From: Gordius sp. MW1
Taxonomy: Eukaryota > Nematomorpha > Gordioida > Gordea > Gordiidae
DNA length: 64,000 bases
Direction: 5' to 3'
NCBI GenBank assembly: GCA_964036665.1
Contig: OZ038526.1
Span: 4,836,001-4,900,000, forward strand
Below the pieces are notes generated by a model. The model searched no databases. It was not told where the DNA came from and saw nothing but the letters and a program-made list of their open reading frames with translations. How positions within the stretch are numbered: position 1 is the first letter of the stretch; each line of letters opens with the position of its first letter. The position numbers and the translations under genes were made by a program. Below are positions 22,557-37,500 of the stretch, in pieces.

Positions 22557-25500
22557 CTATAAAGGAAGATATTAAACTTATTGGATATCTTAAATGGAGA
22601 ATTAAAACGATTTTGGCAAATTTAAGAGACGACTAATACATTTATTCCATGAAATTTAAACTGTATTTTCGAAAGAGATCTGACATTTATTAGTAGCAAA
22701 AGTAATCTAAAAAACTTTCGATTGCCATAATCAAAGGTTTATTGAAAGAATAATTAAATAATTTAGCTATAAATTATTATTAGCAAGTTAAGAAACCTTC
22801 GGAGCCGGTGTAAAGGGAGATGATGTTGCTCCTTTGACTCGAGCCGTGCCCGTTGCCTGCCACAATTTGAAAGTAATATTGCGTATCGAAGTCCAAATCA
22901 GAAAATCGGGTATTCGGAGCAGTCACCCTTTTCTAATCCAAAAATTAAATGTAAAAATTTGTGCACATTTTTAAGGTATTAATAAAAGTGAAAATTGTGG
23001 GAGTAAATAACCATCTTCCAAGACGTATCTTTGGCCGAACGGTAGTAAATGGTGTAGTACTTAACGTTTCTGGCGTATTTATCAGGCGGGTTCCAGCCCA
23101 GCTTAACGTGGTTCCCGTGCATGACTTCGGCTTTGACGTTAGTAGGGACGGTGGGAATAGTTTCTAAAATTTGGATAAATTTCACTTAGTAGATTATAAT
23201 ATTAAACGAGAAATAATAAGAGGGTCGCTATGCGGGTACCTGAGCCGTTGTAGTAGCAATCGATTATAATTTTGGCGTAACCGAGGCAAGTGTCCATGTA
23301 GGGCGAAGTTAGGGGCGGTATTTTGCCTTGACAAAACCTCCGACATTGACCGGGGACGTTGCGTTTGTCACAACACATGCTGTGATCTCGACCATCTAAA
23401 CAATAGATAAATGCACATATAGTAATAACAAAAAGTAACCACGCTTCTGTATTGAATGTTCATAAACAAAAGCCACATTAATCTCATAATAAGTCAGCTT
23501 ATAACCCACCAAAAACAATAGTAATCTTTTCCAACTGGGCTGAATTTAGAATCCGAAAACAATTCTATGCAAATAACACAAAAAATGTTTGAGTAACAAA
23601 AAACTTAAATAGATTAAAGGTCCCAACAATGCAAATCTAAATTTAAAATGTAGGACTTAGCAGGTCGCCTTAGCCTTTTCTCTCTTTTAAATAGTTAACA
23701 GCAATATTTAAAAGTGTGTGACCTGCGGAGCAATGGACAATTTTGGAGAGGTCGGGTAGGCATTGCAATAAGCGATTTTGATTGGATTGTAATAGGGCGT
23801 CGAGGTTGTCATCGTAGAAGCAAGCGGGTAAGCAGGCGGGTTTGACGTTAAGCCGTTCGCAACATTCTACACAAAATAAACATATCACTTATTATTATAT
23901 TTAAATGGGAATTATTCTTTCAAATCAAATCTTATCCCTCAAACTTAATAAAAATTGCTGATCACCGACGTTAGCAAACTACAAGCAACGAACACAAACT
24001 AAGACTGACCAAACCACAACCATATTGCCGTAACATCGGTATAACCCCAGTACACCTAAACTGTTTGGGGTCACATAGACCCCAAACAAGATGGCTAACC
24101 AAACGTTAGTAAATTTCAAGCCTTTTGCAAGATCTTACCGGACACGTTTCGCACGAGGCTAGGTTTGAGGGGGTCGACGGGATCCCGTTGTCGCACCTCG
24201 ATCGTGTCCTTGTCGGTTCCGTATTTGTTGGTGGCTTGACATACGTAGCGCCCAAAATCGGTCGGTTGCACATTTTTAACCACGAGAGCCATGACACGGG
24301 TATATTTATTGGCCCCGGTCTCGTCCGGAGGGTATATGAAGGATTGGTGTGTGGCCTCGGGATCTCCTAAATTTACACGTATACAAAGTTAACATATTGA
24401 TGAGAATTGAATTTTCTTCAAGAGGTAAAACCTGCGTTGCTGCGTGGGTGACCATAAACCCCACCCAAAGTCGGGTAGAAAATTGGCTTTTGCAAAAGAC
24501 TAGTCGGGCATAGAGATAGCCCGATTCCTCGGTCCCAGTAACCAAAAACCAAATTTAAATTCCAATTATGATTTCAGCCTTAACCCATTATTAATGGTAC
24601 ATAAAAAAATGTAATAAGGAGCATTAATTTAACATAGGCGTGGTTTAAGCTAGAACACTGACCCGTTATCAACAGTGCATGGAATCTGTTAAGGGTTTAT
24701 AAAAGCCTCTTTGAGCAAATCTCAAAAACGCTATTAAATGCCGAGCTTATTATCTAAAAATAACTAGATCAAGCTTTTAAACTAATGCAAAAATATGATT
24801 GTAATGATAGAATATGGATTAGGTCGAGCAAAATTTGAAAAATTCTACGTTAAATTTCTAAGAGTAAGAATTAGGACTCGGCCGAAATGTGATTTACAGA
24901 AAAACCGGTATAAAATTCTTCAAACGCCGAACTCACCTTTAGTCAAAAACTTGCCGTCTTTGTACCAGATAGCAGCTTTGGGGGTGATGATGGGATAAGC
25001 TTCGACGGTACAATTAATCCGCAACGTTTCGAACCGTGATATGTAAACGGGTGCGTTTTTGGCCATGACCAGAGGCCAAACTGTAAATTAGAAATGAATA
25101 AAATGTTTTTTAAAAACAATAAATTCAATAATTTAATGTTGCAGTAGGCTAGCCATAAACATCTTAAGGCTGTCTAAATGGCACATAAGAAAGCTGTAAT
25201 AATTATATAAATGTATAAGAAAAATTTAAGAGAGCGATAATCTTGAGTTTACATGCGACTTTGAGGAACACGAAATCCTTGCCGTTCGGTAAAATTCCAT
25301 TCCGAGCCACGCATTTGTACTGACCCATGGCCGTGCGATGGAGGTGCGTCATGGTGAAATTTTCCTCGTGCCATATGGCTTGTTGGAAATTGTCGAGCCT
25401 GATTAACGCCCACAAAAAATGAATCAATATTAGATTCTTGATTAACCCAACTTCTAAAGTGCAATGGGGTGTATTAAGTACGATAAAAATAATGTACGCG

Positions 25501-28500
25501 ACCCAGAATTAAGTATTATAATTATTGCGGGTACACTTACCAATGATACCACGTAACTTGCGGGGCAGGGGTTCCCGTAGTCAGGCAGCGCATGGTTACC
25601 GTTTTACCAGCTTCCACCGGATTAGAGGGCACCACGATTATACTGGCTTGCGGCGCAGCTATATACGAGACGCAAATAGCGCAAAATCCAAAATAAAATG
25701 CCGAACATTTTTAAGTTTATGTATGGTCGACAATCTTAAGAAATTTAGCTAGTTATTATTTATTCCTCTACAGTGGATATTGATTAGGAAAATAAGTTTA
25801 TCAAATATACCGTGTTGAGCCGCCCGAACGATGATGGTCTCGGAGGGCAAGCTTTCGAAATTCTTGTTCTCGGACGTTATAAATATTCTGTACCTATGAT
25901 CGGGGGTCAGGTTAGTTATGTTGATGAAGGGTTCGGACACGTTGATCTAAAAACGATAAATTAATAATAACAAATGTAGCCTAGCTCAAAGCTTAACGTA
26001 AGTATGGCCCAACAAGCTCCTCAAAATAGGTATTTCTAAGATATGATAATATATTTTTAAACTTAAAAAATCGAAGCATTCAAATACTAAATTGATGTTT
26101 GCTGTACAAAAAAGATGCTTTGAACTGGAGGAAAGAACATACCGAATGATAGGAGGGTAAGAATTTAGAGATGAAGGAAGAGTACACGAGATCGGCGTTG
26201 CTGTTATTGCTGTCCGGGTCAGTTGATAGCTCGGTATAATAAACCCTGTATATCCAATCCTTATTTTGGGGCTGGTTGGTTTTAGCCACTTTCCAAGCCA
26301 GAGTCAAGAATTCCGTTCCCACGGCCAAAACCTCGATTTCGATGGGCCGAGGCGGACTCTTTGGTTCTTCCGCAGTTTCGGCTGGTTCGGGCTGGCGCGT
26401 TGTTGGTCCGTACGGAAACAGGGCTTTGGATGTTGTGGTGAGCTCTTCGGGGGAAATAAGCAATTATCGAAAAGTTATTGAATCACTCAAAATTTTTATT
26501 ATAAACAAAAAGCGACACTTTATTTTCGACAATACTGCCTTCCACATAACAGTAAAGCCCTCGACTAAAGGACCATATAATCGCCAATTCCAACATATTT
26601 AAAATGTCTTAGTTCGAGCTAAAATTATAATACAAATTTATTTTACAAGTTGCGCACCTACCCGCATAATTGTAGACTGCGATCATACATATGTGTGTGC
26701 AATTTTAAATTTGAACTTTATTGAGGTAAAAAGAGAACTAAATCATTTTAATTTATACTGAAGTTAATAAAAAATAACGATGAAAAATACTGGTGAGTCT
26801 GGGTAAAGTTGTGGCCAGGATGACGTATGACGGTAGACTAGAACCGTAAGAGTTGAGTGCTTCCACGGAAAGTCGATAAGTCGTGTTGGGCGACAGGTTT
26901 ATTAAGGTGTAAGTGCTATTACCCGTAGGAATCTAACACGTTAAAATGATTCAATTAACTGAGCAAGTTAAAAAAAGGCTTTTATATTTATTACGTCTTA
27001 AATTACTAAAACTTAATACACCATAATAACGTATAAATGTAGTTTATTTCCTCAAAGTTGCGTAAAAAAAGTTATATATATGCGCGAGTTACTGTGGTTG
27101 GTATGTGTAGCTCAGATGAATAGGTTATTTTGTAGGTGACGTTTAGGGGGTTAATTTGCGGGGCTTCCCAGGCCAGTGAGAGCGTGTCCAGGGAACGATT
27201 GGTTAAATAAAAGTAGCGAGGTGGAGAAGGCAATGTCCCTAAACGAGCCGGAAAAAAAGTCGTTGAAAAAAAAGTACAAAAGATGAGGGTGCAACACTTG
27301 AGGGCAGTTGAAAAAGTTGTGACAATTTGTTAAAAACACAGCTTCAAACAGCTAATCTCATTTGAAACAAATTTAGGAATGCAAAATAATTCTTTCTTTC
27401 GACCCCCGTTTCAAGCGTATAATGAGTAAGCCTCTTTGAAAATAATTTTTCGTTAAAAATTGACATTACTTAGCCCGGTTTCGAAGCATTCCAGTATTTC
27501 AAAAGAATGCTCTATGCAGGACAGGGCCAGTCGCAAATCGGAGGGCAATTGAGCCTTGCACAGGGGCAGGCACGAGGGTGCAACGCTCCGCGATTCGCAG
27601 CAAACGGAGTGGTCCCGTTGATCTAAACAAAGTGAACGCGTTAAGTTTGGTAAATGGGTTCAGATTTAGATTTAAATCAATTTAACTATACATTAATTTT
27701 CGAATACAACACTTGATTCATAAAAAGAAGCGTCTAAAAAGTGACATTTCCAGACTTGGATAATGAATGGTTGGAGACCGTTAGCAAACTATATGCAAAA
27801 GCGGGGTTAAAAGAAGGATTCTCAAGTAATTTGATATTTTTTGACAATATTAAAAGGCGTAAATAACATATTTTACTATACAATCAAATGAAGCTCACAA
27901 GTCAAATTCATTTAAAAGGCGTGTAACCAAGTAGATATAAATACCAAAATGCTCTAAGCCACAAAAAATTATCCCCAAATCTACTTTTCGCAATTCGTCC
28001 CTTACCCTATAATACATAAACGCTGATCCAACCAAAACCGTAAAAGGGCCATTCCATGACATATTTAACAGTTTCGGCCCACCATCTCAGATCGAGCTGA
28101 TTTTTTGTGAGAATTTAGACCCTATAGGAAATAGTAATTTCTGAAAATTTTAGCCATTTTGGGCCAATACATTTTAAGTTATGGACGCTAAAATGGCCAA
28201 AATCACGCTCGAGTGAGTTTTACAAATTTTACTATTATTGCCATAATTTGAGAAGTATTTGTGCTAGCTTCGTAATTTTTAGTGCATTTTAATCCTTATA
28301 AAATTCTATACCAGAAAAATGTAACCGAAAACCTCAAACTTTTGTGGTTAAAGTTTTGTGGTCAAATTTGTGAAAAATTAAAAAAACCTACTTCGCGACC
28401 AGCTATAATCACCAAATTCACCATCGGGATTCCCCTATGCCCAAATATCAAATTTCTAAAATAAAAAGTTTGGGGACGGCTATGGGGTGGTCAGGAAATC

Positions 28501-31500
28501 ATAAAACACAAATAAATTAAATTAATTTATAGGAGGCGCTATAAACAACTATTACGAATCAGATATTTTAACTATACTTTATTACTAAAGGGCCACATCA
28601 AGATATATCTGATAAATAAACAAAGATGGAATATAATTTTATGAAAAATTCTTAAATATTGACTTAATTAAAAACAAATTAAAGGAAATTGATATTACAT
28701 TATGACTTTTTATCTAAATTATACAGGGTTAGGGTAAACTTTGTCTTCGAACATTCGTTCAAGATATACCGTAATAAATAATTTTTATTATCTAATTCAT
28801 GTTCAATAAAAATTGTATAAATATACTTTATTATAATAAATAATAAATGTCTTCTCAAGTTAGATTTTATGTAGTTGCGTAGTAGCCAAATCCATTTCTT
28901 GTGCAGAAAGTGTGTAACTACGTCCCGTGATTGTGTACGGAGACATTGTCATTATAACATCCGATTTTTTAATGTTTATTTTATTTAATTTTGACGGGAA
29001 AAAAAAAGATTTTGCCGGACCATTAGGATGTAAAAGATGAGCGACAATATATTCGTTTATTAGATCCTTGTCTACAATTAAGGCTAACCACCATTTATTC
29101 TGGTATCTACATACCACGTAACCATTTAGATTTTCAGAATCAATTTCATTCGCTATTTGAATTTCTTCCTCAAAATATTCACTTGAATTAGAATACGTCT
29201 TTGTTTTAATTATCTTTCTGTCAATAGGTATTAAAGCATGTAGCTTTTGCATCCCAGAAATAGGTTTTGCTCGATTGAATCGAGAGGTAAGTTTCAATTC
29301 CTCTTGTTTAAACTCCTCATTCGTCATATAACCAAAACTTATATTAGCAAAACTACTTTTCGCCCATTCAAACAATTCGAAAGGCTGTGTTATTTGATTT
29401 TCGAATGGTCTTTGTACTCTCGCCTTATAAGCCAAACGTTTTAAAGTACCGGCAGCACCATCGCAAGGACTTTTGCCATGAGAAGTTGCAAAAAAATGCC
29501 ATTCTGCCTTGATCCCATAATCATCAATGTGATGACATAAATTAATTGTATTCTTTCTATTTTTATATTGAGCGGCCGATCCATCTGAAAAATAGTAAAA
29601 AAATTTTGGTTGAAAATCGAGCTCTTGCAATAAAAAATTTATAAAACGCTTTTGAAATGCGCTATAGCTGGCAGTATTATGCTGCAGACATTCGGATATC
29701 ATAATGAATGTTGCACATTTCAATTCATCGCCCTTTTTATAGTAAGCAACAAAGGGATGTATTGTGGCCTGGACATTGGTCCAATGATAGGCCTGAACCG
29801 AGTCTTGCACCACAAAACTATAGTTTTCCGCAAAATCATTCAAAATTATTACTTCAGAGCAATTTAAGTTAAGTTTCAAATTTTTTAAAAACATTGCTTG
29901 TTGTTCGGCTATGAAGGAATGATATAATAAATGACCAATTTTCTCGCAAAAATCCTCTAGAAAATCTTAACTATGTTTATTTTAATTTTCTAGGTTGTCC
30001 TATCTACACTTAGCCATTGTTTATATTTGATTATTCTATATCTGAAGATTTAAATATTTCTGATATTCGTTGTTTAATATGAATGACACCTGGACAATGT
30101 AAACACTTTCCTAAATAACAAAGTGGTAGAGGCGGATTACAAATAATTTTTGCTAATATATCCTTATATGTTTTGAGAGGGTACATGTCAGTGCTAGTTA
30201 ATTTATTAAAATTTGCTCCGATCATCATTAATTTGACATTCTGATGGTATTGGCAAACACAGACATTGTGACTGCCACTTACTCCAGCTAAAATGCAATT
30301 TTTGGGCCTTAAATCTGCAAACTTTGAAAAGCCAAGTTGAACACTGGGATTCGCTTCTTTAAATTGTAAATAAAGATCTTTCAGATTTAATAAAACTAAT
30401 CGTTTTTGCACTTTAGTCTTCCTCTTATTAACAAGCATAGAAATAAAATCATTCTTTCCTGCCATTACTCGGGAGAAATCATCTGATAAATAAAATTGCT
30501 CGACTAATTCTATCTCAAAACTGCTTAATGTTTTACCTGGCTGCAGATTTGGGGTAGATAAAATTCCTTTTTCTAATTTTAATTTTTTAGCCCGTTTTGC
30601 CATATAGTATGAAACATTAAAAATTGTCTTGATTTTTTGTGACGTCCAACTATCGGGGAGTAGTGTTTGAATCCGATATTTATTACTTTTGTTTAATGTA
30701 TGAAAACTAGATTTCATACTATCTAGTAATTCAGAATCGACCGATAATTGATTGTTTTCCTCGACGATTTCCAAGGTTGTGGCAAGGCTTTTTTTAATTT
30801 TTTCTAATTTTCTTGATGGATATTTTTTTTCAACGAATCTCTTCATTTTAATCGGGGATTCGGCAATCATAGATAATGAGGTATTAAGGGCTTGAATAGA
30901 TGTTCCTGCTTTGTCTATAATTTCATTTATTGGGGGTGGGGAGAAAGAAGGATCAACAGACGGATTAATATTTGGAATATCCCGGCGTTGATAAATTAAT
31001 TTGCGACATGTGTCACATAATTTCGCATTGGGATCTAAAAAGGTCATCCATTTAGAAACAATTCTTATTCCTTTGATTTTACCTTTATGGGTCTTAAATG
31101 GATTACAACAATAAGTGGTTTTAGGCATAGAAATTAATTGACACGAAATTAAAGTATTTTAATAAAATTATAGCCAGTTGAAACAAATAAAATTAATATG
31201 ATATCGATTTTGTGTTTTAATTAATAGCGTTGTTGCACATATGGTTTTAATCATTTAATTGTAGAAAGCTAGGATGATCTGCCAGCTGCGATTTTATATC
31301 ATTTAAGGCAATAAAAAGCCAAGCAATTGTAATCTAACCCTGTAAAATTAGGTTAAAAAACAGAATGTAATATCAAATTCTCTTAAATTGTTGTTTTAAA
31401 TTCAGTCGATATTTAAAAATTTTCCATAAAATTATATTTTATCAGATATATCTTGATGTGGCCCTTTAGTAATAAAGTATAGTTAAAATATCTGATTCGT

Positions 31501-34500
31501 AATAGTTGTTTATAGCGCCACCTATAAATTAATTTAATTTATTAGTGTTTTTTTTGATTTCCTGACCACCCCATAGCCGTCCCCAAACTTTTTATTTTAG
31601 AAATTTGATATTTGGGCATAGGGGAATCCCCATGGTGAATTTGGTGATTATAGCTGGTCGCGAAGTAGGTTTTTTTGGTTTTTCACAAATTTGACCACAA
31701 AACTTTAACCACAAAAGTTTGAGGTTTTCGGTTACATTTTTCTGGTAGAGAATTTTATATGGATTAAAATGCACTAAAAATTACGAAGCTAGCACCAATA
31801 CTTTTGAAATTATGGCAATGATAGTAAAATTTGTAAAACGCACTCGAGCGTGATTTTGGCCATTTTAGCGTCCATAACTTAAAAAGTATTGGCCCAAAAT
31901 GGCTAAAATTTTCAGAAATTACTATTTCCTATAGGGTCTAAGTTCTCACAAAATATCAGCTCGATCTGAGATCGTGGGCCGAAAATCGTCTTTTTTGATC
32001 GAAACGACATGGAATGGCCCAAAAATTAATCACAATTTCCATAATCACAATGCAGTGAGCTTAAACATTCGAAAGGCGCAATTCAATTGTATGAAATTTC
32101 TAGCTAGGAGACTAAATCCGAAATGAAGAGGTTGTCCATTTTAAAGCTCGCGCACCAAACATAAAAACGGACCATAACCTACCAGCCAAACAAGCAAGCA
32201 CAGATTGGAGGTGGGTCGGACAACGCGGGAGTAGGTCGGTCGCTATATCAACTGAGACCGAGTAACTGCAAAGCGGCAAACAACGCGAATCCACGCGATG
32301 ACTTTCGCAACAAGCTACGGCCCGCGTTTCGTTGCCGGCTGGGCTCGTGCTCGGTCCGATAGTCGAGCCTATTTGGGAAACTGTGGTCGGGTTGGTTGTA
32401 CTAAGACCAACTTTGGGCGGCCGGGTGAGTAACTTGAGGGCGCCCGAGGGTAAGCTAGAACCGTTGAGAGCGTCGGCTACGACAAACAATTCGTACCATG
32501 TGTCGGGGTGCAGGTCGGACAGCTGATATGTCGTGCCCGTGAGATTGGTAACCTAAGTTGCGACATTGTCACCAAAATATTAACTCTTTAAGTTCGTATA
32601 CAACGCGAAATCATATATGAAGACCATTAGGGCGACGCATAAATTTTTAGAGCATTATGAGCAGTGCTTAAAATTGTAATTTTTTGATATTTCATTCTTA
32701 TTTGACTTTTTATACGAATTCGATCGCAAAATCGTTAGGAACACAACATAAAACTAGTGTATCGAGAGCATTATAGAAGCATTTATTAATCAAAAATAAA
32801 AAGGCTGTCCTAAATCTCTAATTTTCTTTCAGTATCCATTGCAAGAGGTGTTTTGCATTAATAAAATAAATTAAACTCATTCCCATAACACTAATTTCCC
32901 CGGTTTACAAAGGCTTCATTTTCACTCACTTTGGTAAAATATGTATAATCGAGGATGGAAGGGGAAGGGTAGGGACTACTTTCGCGGTAGTAGATACCGT
33001 AAGACCTAACCATGTCGGTGTTACGGTCGGGCGATTGCCAGGAAAGAGTTACGCTGTGGTCGTTGGTAAACAGGGATTTGAGGTTGCGCGGCTCGCTGGG
33101 CAGTATTTCTAGAAATAGGAGGGCCCCATAAATAAAATGCATAGATGTTATCTAAATATTATACACGGCTTAAAAATGACATTTTACTCTGAAGCCTTGC
33201 AAAAGTCAATTCTAAAACTGTTTTAAACGAAAAACATATGATCAAGTCATTTAAATGCTCAAATATGTGAGACGCCATTACAACTAGCTAGCAAAAAAGA
33301 AGATTAATGTGCCATATTTAATTTTTCAGACACATTCCAGCATAAATTATAATTGCATTCCCAAAAAGTAGAGTCCCGAATTCGTACCGTGGCCTAGTAT
33401 TATGCAGGTGAGGATCTGAGATGTTTCGAGCAGGCAATTCGCTTCCCGAAAGTCGATGACCAAATTGGAGGTACCGTCGCAGAAGCCGTAACACCAAGGC
33501 GAGATTCGATTTTTGATGCAGCACGACGTATGATTCCTACCATCTAAAAGCAATGCCCCCCAAAATTTCAAAATTATTATTTAGATAATATTCTAAAGGG
33601 AGAGCTTACGAAAGATTTAAAATTTAGGCATATACAAATTACATGTTGTTTCAATTAAATTCTTAAGCCTTTCAAGTGATAATCAAAGTCAACGTAAAAA
33701 TAAAATATTTACTAGTGTTATATAGCAAATTTAAAAATTAAAGCGACCGCCTTGAGATACATAATGTGTCAAGATCTAATTTGATTAAAATTATCCGATC
33801 GATCGTGAAGCAAAAAATATATTAACCTAAACATTAAAAAAAGAGACTTAAAAAGGGCTTTCAATATGGAGGAGATCAAATCAAGCAGCATTAATTAAGG
33901 CTACAAAATGACAAAAAACATTACGATTCGGGGTATTTATAACTTGTGTCTTTAAACAACCCTTGTCGAAGCTTAAATTTTGTCATCCTATTACGCCACC
34001 CCCTGTCGTGATTTTTCGAATGTCCTTTGGCCATTAAAAACAGGACTTAGAACAATATTGCAAATGCGATAAAACAAAGTGTACTATTAAAACGTTAAGC
34101 CATTGAGGAGGGGGGGGGGAAGATTATTACCAATTATGCACTTCATGGCAGTTTCGAAATGTTGGGCGCATTGAATAAGGGCCTGGCTCGTGTTGGAGGC
34201 CAGGTTGTGGATTTGGCAGAGGAGTGGCATGCATTCCTCCGGGATCCCCGAGTCCGTGCAACATTCTGCATAAAAAGGAAAATAACACTTGAAATTTTCA
34301 AAGTTAAAAGTAAGTTTATTGATATATCTAATCATAATATAATATAATATACTAAAACTATATTATGATAATATCAAAAAACATTATATGAGTGATAGAT
34401 CTTCATCTTCCCAGAGGCCAGAAATCATAAATAGATTTAAAATAATTTGGATATATATATATGTTATGTTTTGAAAATTTGTTCCTGTTTAATATAAGAA

Positions 34501-37500
34501 TGGGAAATATATAACAAAGCTTCCAACGAGATAAAAAGTCTATAAAAACTAAACGATTTCCTAAAAATTAAAGCACATTATGATAAACAAGGCCCCTTGA
34601 AAAAATATTAAGGTAAGGGGAAGGGGATGAAAAAACATGCCACCTATAAAAATTAGGCGGAACATTTTGTGTCTTCAATTTACATTATATGCTAAAGCAC
34701 GCTTGACTTCCCCGTTCAAAAACCTTAGTAAAGTCGAAACAAAATGTGCATGTCAAGCCCAGTTCCCTAACCACGTTAAAATTTAGGGTTGACATAAAGT
34801 TCGTCACATTCTTGTAGCGATTCAAACAACAGTCTTACTGGTAATGGAATCGTGGGTCATGGCGGGTGGCTTGGGTCTTTGCGGGCTGGGGACGTTGGGA
34901 GCCTCAGTTTCGGCCCGAGGCGAACGCGTGAAAACTTCGACAATGTCGGAGGGCAAACTAGACCCGTAAACGCTGTGGGCCTGCATGTATATTTCGTAAG
35001 CCGAACCGGGCGACAGGTCGGTCAAGACGTAATTTAAGGAATTGGCCGGAACCGTGACCTATTAATTTGACCAATTTGCATTAATTTCTAAAATTAGGGT
35101 ATGAATACATATAATTCACGCTGCATGTTAAATAGTTTGACACATATGAAATACAAATGATGATTTTGCGAACTGCCTCAGAGTAAATGCGATTTTTTTT
35201 GCCCATACTACACCATGGCATTTGCCAACCCGAGAACGCCACATATTATTTATTAAATAGGCTAAGTGTAGTTGCACAATTACATTAATTGTTATATTTT
35301 AAGATCAACCCGACCCCAAAACTCTACCGTTAATAGGAGTTTTCTTAGCCAAAAAAGGCTAATTAATTGTAAACGCGATTTGATCAAACTTACCCGAGAT
35401 TCGTTGCGGGCCTGCAATATCATTTTAGGAGAGGCGTCAAAGGAATCGTAAGATATCCCAAATACCACAGAATCTAAATCGTAAAATACAAGAATTATGT
35501 GTGGTGTACATGAACAAACTATGTAAACATTTTGCTACTTAGCTAGAAACTTTGCCCTGTTAATTATTTTAAAGCGGCTTTTACTTAAAGGACAGGTACA
35601 AAAAGATCGTATTTAAATTTTATTTTATTTGGCGCTCGTTTTATTTGTTTAAACATAATTTTGATATATATCTAATGCACGAAGGAGCTAAATATTAACT
35701 ATAGCATAAAGATTCAAAACGTAGTAACGTTTTTAAATTAGACTGATTGATAAAATCTTTAATTTATAAATAAATAATAAATAACGCGTTTGCGGTTTAA
35801 AATTATATATGAAAGAGAAAGCAAATAAAAAAAAATATATTTTATCCGACCTCGCATCTAGAACAATGAGAGGCTAAATGAAAAAAGTTGCTAATTTCAA
35901 ATAATACCGGGATCGTGGGCCACGGAGTAGACATCGTGGGTCGAATTTGAGGATGATAAAGTAGCGTTGATATATTGTCCTCCCACCACTTCGAGCGGTT
36001 GCATTTTGGCCACGGACGACTCGAAATTAATTGAAGCCGGTAACTCGATTCGAGCAAACACGACGGTATAACTTTGCACGAGGTCGGGGTTTGAGGCGGG
36101 TGGAGACCAGGCCAACCTCACGCTGGTTCCGTTCAACGTTTCGGCCACCACGTATCTGGGCGGGCTCGGCAACGAGTCTAGAAAGATGGGGGTTGAAAAC
36201 AAGTGGCGCTTCAGATGTGATGTACTGTTGTAAAAACGGCTGGGTTTTATTTGGTCGCCTTTGGTTTTAGTCGACTAAACATAAAAACCAAAGATTTTTT
36301 GGTCTGTTTTCTTATTCGCATAAATAAACCGAAGGTTTTTTATCAAAACTTTTCGGGTTTAGTCGACTAAACGACCAAACAAAACCCAGCCGTTTTTACA
36401 GCAGCACAGTGATGGTCAAGTTTTTTATAATACACAGGGTCATGTTTTAAATCGATAAATTGGGCAAAGTAGATATTTATCGAATGAAAACACTTTTTCA
36501 TAAGCCAGGCTTACTCATACTAAAGCTAAAATGCTTTGCCAGACTGGCAACATGAGTATGAATAGGCTTTACAACGCAATAACGAATATTCTTAAAAACG
36601 AAAAACGCTTTAAAATCTTATAAAATCGACTTTGTTCAATGTTATCATGTAGCTATTAGTAAGCTAGTTAGGTCAAGGAGAGAGGACGAAGAGCGACTTA
36701 CAATGGCCCTCCTCGATGCATTGCAAAATTTCGGGGAAATGAGAGGCGCACATAGTGGCGAGGGCGGGGTCCGAGAGGGCGTGAGTGCACAGGTCGATGC
36801 AATTGTCGGGGACCAGGCGTCGACGGCAACAACTGGTGTGATCCTTACCATCTTAAAAACACATTCGTTTTTTTTCAACGTTTTCCCAAAATTTATATGC
36901 AATAAAACAAGCTCATATTTAAAAATATCGTAGTATTTGTAACATGCGTTTGAATTACATACTTATGATGCACATATCGATCTTGTCCACGTAAGGTCGG
37001 CACGATTCTTTGAGTCCCAACTGGCCGACACAAGATGTACGACATTCTTCCGACACATTTTCGGACACACAGCAATCTGTCGCAAAGGAAAAATAGTGTC
37101 ACGCACAATGTCGCGTTAACATAAATATCCCGTCCCAAATGACGAACCTAGGCTCGGTAAAGCCGAGGCATCTTATTAAATTATGTCGTAATATAATAGA
37201 GTTATCCGCATTGGTTCGACTTTTTTGCAAAATTTAAACGCGCCCATGCGATTGCGTTTCAAAGAGATCATGTCAAAAAATATTGTAAACTAGTAGGGCT
37301 CGGGTGCGATCTAACTTAAGTTGGGTTGAAGAAATTAATACGCACTAATTGAACCAATTCAGGTAACTTGCCAACAAAGCATTTATACAAATTAGAATCT
37401 TTATTTATCGTTCAACAAAAAAGCTGGACGAATTTAGGGAACTATTGAAAAAACATTTGTTAAGTATATTAAGGCCTTCCAGAACTCTAAAATTCTCAAA

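Larger units (their letters stand above)
28046..32020 (-). mobile_element. 3,975-bp DNA transposon with 687-bp terminal inverted repeats
   Basis: The left end starts GGGCCATTCCATG and the right end is its complement, flanked by AAAA on both sides (28042-28045 and 32021-32024). The inverted arms run 28046-28732 and 31334-32020, with blocks such as GATATATCTGATAAA near the inner edge and ACAGGGTTA at the innermost end. Between them lies a broken two-part transposase on the minus strand. It sits in the intron between exons 13 and 14 of the Ig/FN3/DB gene, on the same strand. The AAAA duplication suggests a 4-bp target site, as in the Sola superfamily, but I cannot assign a superfamily with confidence. 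Confidence 0.88.
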
